Below are positions 25,020 through 37,200 of a stretch of 64,000 bases of DNA, piece after piece (the first letter of the stretch is position 1; each line of letters starts with the position of its first letter). The stretch comes from Druceiella hillmani (lineage: Eukaryota; Arthropoda; Insecta; Lepidoptera; Hepialidae). The position numbers and the translations under genes are program-made. The notes beneath the pieces were generated by a model that worked only from the letters and a program-made list of their open reading frames with translations, made no database searches and was not told the origin of the DNA. The stretch spans positions 823,501 through 887,500 of the forward strand of contig JAYKKI010000088.1 of the NCBI GenBank assembly GCA_039881145.1, read 5' to 3'.

Positions 25020-27055
25020 TTTTTCTGAAATAGTGTATTTTGTGTATTTCTTTGCATTACTGCATATCGTATGCTTTAAGTTCAGTGTGATGTAATTGTT
25101 GCACTGCAGTGTATTTTTTTCTTTGAAATATTAGTGTATTTTGTGTGTTTCTAAACATTACTGCATATTATTTGTTTTAAGTTTATTGTTATGTAATTGT
25201 TGCAGTGTAGTGTGTTTTTTCTGTGAAATTTAGTGTATTTTGTTAGTTTCTAAACATTACTGCATATTAATGTTTTAAGTTTATTGTGATTTAATTGTTG
25301 CACTGTAGTGAATTGTTCATGTGAAAATTGGTGTGTATTGTATGTTTCCATACATTACTGCATATTATATGTTTTAAGTTTATTGTGATTTAATTGGTGC
25401 AGTGTAGTGTATTTTTTTTGGTGAAATATTAGTGTATATTCTGTGTTTCTAAACATTACTGCATATTATATGTTTTAAGTTTATTGTGATTTAATTGGTG
25501 CAGTGTAGTGTATTTTTTTCTGTGAAATATTAGTGTATTTTCTGTGTTTCTAGACATTACTGCATATTATATGATTTAAGTTTATTGTGATTTAATTGTT
25601 ACACTGTAGTGTATTTTTTTCTGTGAAATATTAGTGTATTTTCTGTGTTTCTAGACATTACTGCATATTATATGTTTTAAGTTTATTGTGATTTAATTGT
25701 TACACTGTAGTGTATTTTTTTCTGTGAAATATTAGTGTATTTTCTGTGTTTCTAAACATTACTGCACATTAATGTTTTAAGTTGATTGTGATTTAATTGT
25801 TGCACCGTAGTGTCTTGTTCATGTGAAAATTGGTGTATTTTGTATATTTTTGTATACATTACTGCATATTATATGTTTTAAGTTTATTGTGATTTAATTG
25901 TTGCACTGTAGTGTATTTTTTTCTGTGAAATATTAGTGTATTTTCTGTGTTTCTAAATATTTCTGCATATTATATGTTTTAAGTTCATTGTAATTTAATT
26001 GTTGCACTGTAGTGTATTTTTTATGTGAAAATTGGTTTATTTTGTGTGTTTCTATACATTACTGCTTATTAATGTTTTAAGTTCATTGTGACTTAAATGT
26101 TGCACTGTAGTGTATTTTTTATGTGAAAATTGGTGTATTTTGTATGTTTCTATATATTACTGCGTATTAATGTTTTAAGTTCGTTGTGATTTAATTGTTG
26201 CACTGTAGTGCATTTTTTATGTGAAAGTTGGTGTATTTTGTATGTTTCTATACATTACTGCGTATTAATGTATTAAATTCATTGTGATTTAATTGTTGCA
26301 CTGTAGTGTATTTTTTATGTGAAAATTGGTGTATTTTGTGTGTTTCTATACATTACTGCTTATTAATGTTTTAAGTTCATTGTGATTTAATTGTTGCACT
26401 GTAGTGTATTTTTTACGTGAAAATTAGTGTATTTTGTATGTTTCTATATATTACTGCGTATTAATGTTTTAAGTTCGTTGTGATTTAATTGTTGCACTGT
26501 AGTGCATTTTTTATGTGAAAGTTGGTGTATTTTGTATGTTTCTATACATTACTGCGTATTAATGTATTAAATTCATTGTGATTTAATTGTTGCACTGTAG
26601 TGTATTTTTTATGTGAAAATTGGTGTATTTTGTGTGTTTCTATACATTACTGCTTATTAATGTTTTAAGTTCATTGTGATTTAATTGTTGCACTGTAGTG
26701 TATTTTTTACGTGAAAATTAGTGTATTTTGTATGTTTCTATACATTACTGCATATTATATGTTTTAAATTCATTGTGATTTAATTGTTGCACTGTAGTGT
26801 ATTTTTTATGTGAAAGTTGGTGTATTTTGTATGTTTCTATACATTACTGCGTATTAATGTTTTAAGTTCATTGTGGTTTAATTGTTGCACTGTAGTGTAT
26901 TTTTTTTTGTGAACTATTAGTGTATTATGTAAGTTTCTATAGATTGCTGCATATTTTATGTTTTTAATTTCATTGTGATTATAATTATTGTAATATAGTT
27001 TATTTTTTCTGTGAAATATTAGTATAGTTTGTGTATTTTTATACATCAAAGTATA
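25020..27055. repeat. Satellite of about 100 bp, roughly twenty copies
   Basis: Unit of 98-103 bp: GTGTATTTTGTGTGTTTCTA, ACATTACTGCATATTATATG, TTTTAAGTTTATTGTGATTT, AATTGTTGCACTGTAGTG, then a T-rich stretch and GTGAAA. A three-unit block near 26060-26355 is repeated almost exactly at 26355-26655, showing local higher-order duplication. It ends about 1.1 kb beyond the delta-COP stop. Confidence 0.93.
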
Positions 27056-28119
27056 TTAAGTAAGTTTTAAACAAATCATTTAATGATTACTCAAAAATCA
27101 TTACAAGTATATTTATGATGAAGGTTAACCAAGTGTGATTTACTAGTAGGAATTTGTCTACTAAAAACTTTTTCAATATACGTCTTTTAAAACTGCCAGT
27201 CTCAAAACCGGATAAAATATGAGAATTATTTTTTTATCACAAATTGTAAAAAAATCCATATTAAATTACTAATGTGAATATAAAAAAAAAGATTTACAAT
27301 ACCTGAACTGTTAAATTGGTTTGTTTACAAACAGTCTTTAAACAAACTTTTTCATATCTCTCGGGTTAATCAAACTTAATAAAACGGCAATGCTGATTGA
27401 AAATGTTTATTCATAGAAATAAAAGATACATTATAATTATAATTTTAAGTAATTTTAATACAAGGTGGAAATGATAATAATTGCATACACTAAACAACCC
27501 CTATACGGACTCGTAAATATCTGCATTGTTATGGAGAACACCATATCTCTACCAACTGAATCCAATTTTTGCAATAAAACTCTTTTTATATTGATAGATG
27601 AAAATGGGTACTTCCACAGCATTTCCCCAACGTATGATGCTAACCTAACGCAATCTATGAGTCTATTTTCATATAGATAATTAAAGAAATACATAAATAT
27701 AAAGACATAATTTAACTTCGTACTTCTATAATCTGTGATTCATTGAAGTCAATGTTAAATTTGAGTTATTGAACATAGATGGTACCATCCACTAATTAAA
27801 ACAAAAAATTTTTTTGACCCAACATCCTGATATAATATTAATTTAAATACAAAAACTAATCTTCATATTTAATTACAAGAGCGTAAAGTTTACATGACAC
27901 AATATTGAAAATAACAATTATTTTACACAGAGTTTAAATTGAAATTCAATTAGTCACAAATAAATTATTCGTAACAAAGAAGTTTCAATTCTAACGCGTG
28001 GATAATCTTATGTATATTTAAAATTTTTCTTTCAAAAATTTCGAAAAAGGTAAAGGATACAGCATTCTCCAAAACAACTCAATGGCTAGCCATCCTTTGC
28101 TATACTCCGACAAAACACT
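27056..28119 (-). other. Probable 3' UTR and downstream region of delta-COP
   Basis: Minus-strand sequence after the TAA at 28120. Part must be 3' UTR, but its end is not determinable. Overlapping open frames at 27455-27694 on both strands have no recognisable content. Confidence 0.5.
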
Positions 28120-28288
28120 TTAAACAATCTCATATTTATCCGGATGGAAAGAGACCTCCTGCGAGAAATCTACTGGTGAATCATCTTCTGCGGATGTAAC
28201 GCGAGTGGGTGCCAGCGCGGCGTACGAGGTGTTAGACGTCCATGAGACAGTAAGCGGGAAGAAATCGTTAGGAATAGCCGGCGTGACG
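28120..28288 (-). CDS. deltaCOP: delta-COP terminal exon 14 with stop
   Basis: Acceptor TTTCCAG. Reads [16 protein letters not shown], then [19 protein letters not shown] and TAA at 28120-28122. The DKYEI ending is the family C-terminus. Candidate polyadenylation hexamers on this strand are ATTAAA (28 nt forward form at 27868-27873) and AATAAA near 27405; which is used cannot be told from sequence. Confidence 0.96.
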
Positions 28289-31200
28289 CTGGAAAAGAAA
28301 GCAGTGTATTTAAATCTCATGATGATGGAGTAGATTCATTGAGTTATCATGCAGCACTATTCACTCTTCGCACACGGTAGAAGTTGTGTAATTTTACACA
28401 TTTTTAGATTTAAGATGTCTGTAACAGTCTGAAAAAATATAAGAATAGTGTTGTATAAGCGACTTTTCTGTGTTTCCACTAGTAAAAAGTCAGTCCAATT
28501 TTACTTTATAGTATGCTATTTAGAAGTAACATTGCGAATAATACATAAGCAATAGAGTATTTAGCCCTTTGGTGACTGTAAGGGAAGCATCTTTGTAATC
28601 TAAATAGTGTATAACTTTATTACAATAATTGGTGACTTTTATATCCATTTTCATTTAACTTCATTCATCAATTGAGAAAGAAATAAACACACACTCACTC
28701 TATAGTCTTTGGCATAAGATACCAAAAATTATATAGAGAGCACAGCCTGATCAAAAGGACCATAATGTTTAAATTCTAGTCTCATATGTTAGTGACACGT
28801 TCAGTACAATATTATGATATATGACAGTCAATTAATCGAAGGGTATTACGATAATAACAATAACACCCTCACATAGTAAAAACAAAAACAATAGCCCCTT
28901 AAGATAGTTGTGGTGTAAAATGCGGTGTTGAAAAAATTCATTGAATTTTTTATATATTGTTCAAACTATAAATATCTAACTAAATTTAAAATTTATTTAC
29001 CGTTTAGTTTTGGTAAAAATTGTATAATTAACATAACATGAAAAGTAGTCATTTCACTACACTTTTCATTTTATTTGATAAATGCGTCGAGCGATTTATT
29101 TAAAAAACTAAGTCAATGTAAAATGACGTTATTTTAACATTTCGAAAAAAAGAATATTTATCGTTCAATTTTGATAAAAATTACTCTCAAAAATTGTATA
29201 ATTAACATGACGGGAAAAGAAGATACTTTACCACACTTAATTTTATTTAAGAAAAATAATTTTTTCTGCAAATTTTAAAATGATGTTAAATTAACAATAC
29301 AGAAAAAAAAAATAATTTTCAATAAAAAATTTTATAATAACTTTGGGATCCTATTGTAACACAACAATTACCTTAAAAATCTTTATTCAAACTACCAATT
29401 GGATAAATAAAAAAAACCTTGTCTTTTTTATGAAAATATTTTTATAACAGTTTGTAAATGCTATTTCGACATCGAAAGAAGCCACGTAATATTTGAAAAG
29501 TGAAGAAGACACTTATTTGATTTATGTAAGAAACGTATGTCAATATTAGTTAAGAATTTATTTTAAATTTATTTAGGTAATTTTACACATTTAAAAAGTA
29601 TACACATTTAAAAATATTGTTGTATTGTTGACGACTTTTTATAACCTTTTCTGAAAAGTTGTTACATATATCATTACAGTTTTATTATTATTTTTATTTC
29701 GTATTTAACAATTCTTAATATATTGGGTTGGCTAATAAGTAATGGACGGTCATTAATTTTTAAATGTTTTATTATATTTCCCATTTAAAATTACTTAATC
29801 ATCTATATAATAATTACCATCGTTTGGTACTAAATGTTTCAGTCACACTGGCAGGGAGTGGATAGCATCTGCATAAAATTCAGGTGGCTTGGAAAGAAAA
29901 AATTGGCCTATGAACTGTCATAGGAGATCTTCATCATCAAAGTTTTTTTTTCACGTAAGGCATTGCTCAGCGATCTGCACCAACAATAAACAGTGGGTGC
30001 TAGGTCTGGGGAATAATGGCGGGTAGGGGATCTATGTCCAACCAAAATCAAAAACTTTAAGGCGGGTTTGTTTGGCCATAAGAGGACCGGGCTATGGCGG
30101 TCCGAGCTAAATTCATGTGGTTCTCACGCACCATAATTCAAGCTTTTTCAAAAGCAGTGTAAAGGATTCTTTATAGTTCCATGGGAGCACCCAAGCTCAG
30201 TTGCTAGCCAGCGTGTTGTTAATCAGCCATCTTCTTCAATTAATAATTTTAACCTGTCGCTATACAATTCTACTGATCGACTAGAGCATGGTTGATCACT
30301 CAGGAAATAATCGTTGCTGCAAAACTGCTGGAACCATCGTTTTGCAGTAGCTTCAGATATTGCTGCAAGAGCTACTTGTTGGCTTACAGTAAACAGTACC
30401 TCACATAAGTCTTAATGTCGTCCATATTTTATGCGTGTTAACAGTGCAACGTCTTAGTTACTACTGAGTGAGTGAGAGTGTGCCGCACCCTTTATATATC
30501 TTAGGACATGAAAGCTTCTAGAACGTTTCCAAATTGTCTAGATAAGTTTCAAAAAAACCCTCATTACTTTTTAGCCAACCCAATATTAAAAATACAGTCC
30601 CAATATTAAAAGTACCAATTTATGAAGGTAGCTCTCTAAAAATTAAATCATATATTATTTTTTATTTTTTTTATTAAAATCACATATTTTTTATATTTTG
30701 TTTTTGCTAATTGTAACTCATAAAATTGTTTGTTTTTTTGTATTTCAAGAAATACCAACTTTTTCTAAATTACATCCTATTTCTGCAATGCCAGGTCCGT
30801 TTTCACAGGGCCCCTTTAGTGTTGTTGGATATTCATTACGGATACCCGTTTTATTATTTACTTTTTGGCCAATCTGTATGAACTTGGTTCTTAGATGCGA
30901 GTTAAATTTAAAAAAAGTGTGCTCATAATATTTTGTCACTCTACATAATATATCACATAGATAATAACATCCCAAAGACCATTTATACTTTACGAAATTA
31001 TTTTCTTTAATGGTCTTAATAACATTTTGGAAATATCTACTAATGTAATCCGTGACTGATATTAATTGTAACAATGGTAAAATTTATACAACTCCATCAG
31101 AAAATTGCTCAATAAAACTAATAAATAAAAAAACATAAAATATTTTAAGCACAACGTTTGCAATGCGAGTGCTCTCTTTTCTTTTGTGTTAATACTTACG

Positions 31201-34200
31201 TGAACTCCAAGCTGCCAGTCTTCTGTGAGGCATCGACGATGGGAATGCTCCAAATCAGCGTCTTGCCCTTCTGCGAATAACTTCCTTCCCATTGGTGCAC
31301 GGTCACTGTAGTGTTGCCACTTCTAATTAAAGAAAAAAAATTGTTTTCATGAAATATCAGGGTTACGTAAATAATATCTTCTGTTTATTCCACACGAGTG
31401 TGCCGTTGGACACGTATACTGGAAAATAAAATTTCCACAATGAAAAATGTTTTATCTTAATCATCCACTATGAGTTACACGTTTACTTTATGTTCAGTGT
31501 AGTTAAAGCCAAAGAGAAACATACTGTATAAATTATTTTAAAACAATTATTCCTATACTCTTTCTTCATTCTGAGTTGGTTCCTCATTGCAGAGGATTGC
31601 AGTTTCCTCCTCTATACTTTTGATAACACCTTTTCTTTAATAATATTCCATCATAAGTTTCAATTCTCGACGCTGTATAGGGCTTCATGTAACAGAAGCG
31701 TTACTCGAAACTAATCCAATTAGTATCTAGGGCAGACCCCCCGGTGATCTCTCTCCTTCAACCTTGAGGATAATAATGAGCTTCCCAATATCGATGGTTG
31801 AAGTATTAGAGAACTCTCAAAAGACAGATGGTGGACAATCTTATTTTAATTTCACTCTCAAAATCAAAACGTTGGTTCAATATTCGATCCATTAGATGTC
31901 GAACATTGTCCTCCATCAGAACATTTTAAAGGCATAGACTCTTGCGATTGGCCATCCTCAACATTCATGACTTAGCACCATGTGGAAAGATGGATAAAAT
32001 CATATTTCTCTATGTTATTACATGAATAAAAATTAACTTAATAATTAACATAATAATTATGTAATTACTAGCATATAACATAATACTTAAGAAACAATTA
32101 AACAACAGAATTGTCAATAATAAATTTAACATTTCAATTTATTTTAGTTAAAGTAAATATAACCTGTTCGCGCCATCCCACAATGCCTATCAGTATACAA
32201 GTATATTTAAAAAAAATTTAAACTCACGGCAAAGGAATATTGATGGTAAGATCGGAAAGGGTGAGCCGATCGTGCTCCAGTTCATACTCGATGTTCACAT
32301 CGCACCCGCCGTTAGCTCCTTCTGATGGCCAACAGTTCACTGCAAACACAAATAGAGCCCACTTTAAATATCCTACAGCTCTGCCATTTATTAACCCCAA
32401 ATAGTAACATTCTATACGATAAATATGTGTCTAGTGTTTGCCAATTATCATAATATAAGGGGGAGTATCAAATTAAAACCAGCCTCATTTGGTTTGTGGC
32501 AGTAGAATTTCTCAAGTTTCACAAAATAAGCAACAAGCAGCGGAGTGATGCTACCACGGGTAGCAGAGTGATGCTATATACACCCACATCAGATGATGCT
32601 TTTTTGGAATAGTGAAGGTGTCAAACCAATTGAAAAGATTGCAGAATGACAGCGCACAACTGTGATTTTTGTTTGTCCTTGCAACAATTGTACAAGTTGT
32701 GTAGAAAGTTTAAAAGTTATGTAACTTCTATGGGGGATGCTCCGCAACCCAGATAGCTCACCGCATAGTGACATATGAAAACAATATGTTAATGGATGAG
32801 CTTATAAAGGAGTCTAATTTTAGTACAGTGCAGAACATTGAACATAATGTGCTGCAATTGAATAAACTGTCTAGGAGGTGGTTGCTATTTCTGTTCACTG
32901 CTGAATTGAAAGACCGTCACATTGATGCCTGTGAAGAACTTTCATTATTTTCATACTGAATGTGATGCATTTCTAGAAATCATCAATCAAACCTGGTTAC
33001 AAGCGATAAAATCTAGATTCACTATAACCAATCAGACACAAAAAGACCAAGCAAGGAATAGTTCCATATTTTATCGCCAAAACCAAAAATATTCCACCCA
33101 AAACCATCAGAATGAAAAGTCATGTTCACTCTTTTCTGGGATGCAAAGGGAATAAATAATACCTAACACGGGGGATATATACATTACTCATCGCTATAAT
33201 TTTCAAATAACCTTTGCTTACGTTTTTAGAAATTTTGTTTCTTTCATAATTTTAGGTTCAGTTATTTCTCAAATAATAAAAAAATTATTTGATAACCTTT
33301 TCAAAATTTTGAGTAGTATTACAGTTTACACATAACTAATATTACAGTCCCCAATTAAATGAAACTATGTGATGTGGTATTGTTTGCAAAGGTGGGCTAT
33401 TAGATCTTTGCTAATAGCCCACCTGAAGATGTTGTAATACAACGAAACCTAGGTCGTGGTAAAGAACTTAAAGAAAGTAGAAATAATACTACATCACGTA
33501 GCTTTAATTGTGAATAATGAATAAATAAACTAAAGAAAGTAGCAATAATACTACATCACATAAAGTAGAAATAATACTACATCAATAAGAACTTAGAGAA
33601 AGTAATAATACTACATCACATAAAGTAGAAATAATACATCACATAAAGTAGAAATAATATTACATTACATAAAGTAGAAATAATACTACATCACTAAGAA
33701 CTTAGAGAAAGTAATAATACTACATCACATAAAGTAGAAATAATACTATATCACATAAAGTAGAAATAATACTACATCACACTACATGAGGCATTGTAGG
33801 CTGCGTTTAACGTGAGTCGTGAGAACCATAAAAAACAAAGTAGATAGAAATTTAATAGTTCGGGAGTCACCCGAATTTCGATTTTGTCAAATTGTAAATT
33901 TTTTAGAACATTATATAGAAAGGAGAAACCAAGATAACAGAAACCAGTACTTATTATTCAAATCGGCTTATAAATAAATTTCGCCTAGCAATCTAGAGTA
34001 TACGACGAGGACTTCTAACTTTAAGTGTATTGTCACAACATGACAATCCCCGACTATATATAGTCTATTTGATCCAGCATATCAAATTTGAATGTTTCAT
34101 ACACCCACCATATTCACCAGACTTCTCATTAGTGACATGCATGTATTCATTCGGGTCAAAGAAGTGATAGGAGGCAAGAACTTCAGAAGTACTGAAGAGA

Positions 34201-37200
34201 TGAAAACAGTGGTGTACGAGTGGCCACAGTTAGAACCAAAAAATTCATTAAATGTAATATTTCAGATTGACGGTGGAATACTTGGATTCAACAACATGGA
34301 GACTACTCTCTACTGTAGCCACTCATGCGAGTGGCCACATTTAGTACCAAAAAATCCATTAAATGTAATATTTCGGATTGACGGTGGAATACTTGGATTC
34401 AACAACATGGAGACTACTCTCTACTGTAGCCACTCATGCGAGTGGCCACATTTAGTACCAAAAAATCCATTAAATGTAATATTTCGGATTGACGGTGGAA
34501 TACTTGGATTCAACAACATGGAGACTACTCTCTACTGTAGCCACTCATGCGAGTGGCCACATTTAGTACCAAAAAATTCATTAAATGTAATATTTTGGAA
34601 GTGGTGGAATACTTGGATTCAACAATATGGAGACTACGTCAAAAAATAATGTGTATGATTCCCTTAATTGTTACAATATAAAATTCATAGAACTTTTAAG
34701 GTTTTCATTTAATACCATCGTGAAAACAGCGGTGCATGAGTGACTAGAGTTAGGACCAAAAAATTCATAATATCCTTGCATTTCTAATGTTGAGGAATAC
34801 TTGGATTCGACATCATGGAGACTACGTCAAAAATAATGTGTGTGATTTTCTTTAATTGTTACAATACAAAATTTATAGCACTTTTATATATCACCGTATA
34901 TATTGGGCTTACCTGAAAGCGGCACATTAGCATTATCGTTTGCTCCGCCCGCCAGTCTCCATTTAAGCACACCAACATCTGTGTGCGACGGGAATGGCCG
35001 CTGCGGCTGCTTCAGGGCGATCACGCCGCGCGTTCGGAACGCGTCCTTGTCTACATTGGGATGAGTCTGTTGATAAGTCCAAAATAGTTCCGTTGGTATA
35101 TTATTCTTTAAAACTAATTTCTATTTTATACATCATCCAAATTATATTTTGGTTTATGTGCTAATGTCTGTGTATCACTTACATTTGATTGTGAGGGCTA
35201 TTTGAAATGTTCTCGGCCTAAACCATTACTAAATATAGTAAAAAAACAAATTTATTTTCCACATAGGCCTATAAATTTTTTTACATTACCTTGTTTAGTT
35301 AATTTTTGATTAATGATGTAAATTATTAAGAAAAATTACTATTAAAAATTTACTATATTAATCTATTAGACTAGTTTGTCTGGGAAAATTAAAGAAAAAC
35401 GACCAGAGATATGGATCAGGATATGCCCATGCTCATACTTCTGTCGTCTCTATGGCCAAGTTGTGACTAAATACTAGAACATCAATTATACAGATCAGAT
35501 CTGACACAATTAGACTTTCACCTTTTTCCAAATTAAAAAAGCATTTATGGATATTCCTAGTGTCTAAAGCTATGGAAAGAGCTATACTTGGTGCTTTCTA
35601 CGAGATATGATACGTAACGAGAAGATCCACTAAATACTAGAACGTCAGTTATACAGATCAAATCTGACACCATCAGACTTTCACCTTTTTCTGAAATTAA
35701 AAAAGCATTTATGGATATTCCTAGTGTCTGAAGCTATGAAAAGAGCTATACTTGGTGCTTTCTACGAGATATGATACGTAACGAGAAGATCCACAGAAGA
35801 ACAAAGGTTCGATTCACATTAGTCTTAAACCGGTGAAACTGTGACAGACAGACGGAAGAATATGCCTAAATTATAAAGTTTCCTTGCATTATAATGGAAC
35901 CCTAAAGAGTGTTAAGCGTTCTGTTTAAATATTTTATTAATTAGGTATATATAGTTAGGTTTTTTATGTTTTTGTTGTTATTTTTTTTTACATAGAGGGT
36001 AATTCATTTGTTTTTATAAACAAACCCTTTACGAGAAGATCCACTAAATACTAGAACGTCAGTTATACAGATCAAATCTGACACCAACAGACTTTCACCT
36101 TTTTCCGAAATTAAAAAAGCAGTTATGGATATTCCTAGTGTCTGAAGCTATGAAAAGAGCTATACTTGGTGCTTTCTACGAGATATGATACATAACGAGA
36201 AGATCCACAGAAGAACTAAGATTCAATTCCCACTTTAAATATTAGTAACGGACATAGCTCATTGGATTAGCAGACTGAAGTGGTAATAAGTAGGTTCAAT
36301 AGTGTGTAGAACTGGTAACCACTGGAGAAGAACGATTCTCGAAAGGTGGCCATGTACCGGAAGACAAAGAATGAGATGGCCCCTGCTACGCGTAATAGGT
36401 GCTTTGAAAAGGTTGTTGGATGCACTCTGCATAGAACCAATCTTTGTAAGAATCTATGGGATAGGCCTTATTCAATAGTGGACGTCTTCCAGCTGACGAT
36501 GATGATGACTTTTGTAGGTTTAATCGAAGCGTCGGAGCATTTTTTTATGGAGTTCAGAGAAGCTTGCCATAAGAAAATAAAAATGAAAAAAATGTATTGA
36601 AGTCAGAGCAGATTACATTGAGAAATAAATATAGTAATTTTTAGTTCATTTTTCTTTCTTTTATGGTTAAAGCCGAGAACTTTTCAAACAGACCTTGTAT
36701 ATATACAATCATCATTAAACACCGCTTATATTGAATATATATTTTGTAGAAATTCATTATTCACAATTAAATTAAACTACGTGATGTAGTATTATTTCTA
36801 CTTTCTTTAAGTTCTTTACCACGACCTAGGTTTCGTTTTATTACAACATCTTCAGGTGGGTTTTTGCTAATAGCCCACCTGAAGATGTTGTAATATAACG
36901 AAACCTAGATCGTGGTAAAGAATTTAAAGGAAGTAGAAATAATACTACACCGCTTATATTGCTTAACAAAAACCACAAACCTGCAGCTGAGGCCCTCTGG
37001 TGTCTTGGTTATCAATATGAACTCGGATTCGTCCAAATTGGTCGTTGGATATGCGCAAAGTCAATAGACCTAAAACAATACATTGTTTATTCATGAAAAC
37101 TCAGAACTTGATGTGCTGAATATACACATATACATAATTGATTATGACCACTAAAAATTTTCATGTATCTCGTTGCGCTCTCAATATATTCAATTTCAAT

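Larger units (their letters stand above)
32613..34649 (+). pseudogene. mariner transposase relic B, split by a foldback insertion
   Basis: Plus-strand pieces run in transposase order. [11 protein letters not shown] at 32613; DELIKES near 32795; [12 protein letters not shown] near 32906-32940; [10 protein letters not shown] near 32946; [13 protein letters not shown] near 33116-33154. After the foldback insertion come [20 protein letters not shown] near 33930-33990, then [13 protein letters not shown] sequence near 34105, [17 protein letters not shown] near 34158-34205 and the end YGDYVKK at 34629-34649. The 185-codon frame 34092-34649 stays open because the 111-bp repeat inside it is a multiple of three. 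Stops and shifts elsewhere make it non-functional. It lies in delta-COP intron 11. Confidence 0.85.

Noticed and set aside
30698..31074. Overlapping open frames on both strands in delta-COP intron 13
   Set aside because: No family motifs, no supporting splice structure, and length is within chance for this region.
32922..33155. 77-codon plus-strand open frame as a gene
   Set aside because: Its frame overlaps mariner relic B; the mariner blocks ([10 protein letters not shown], then [12 protein letters not shown] in a different frame) explain it.
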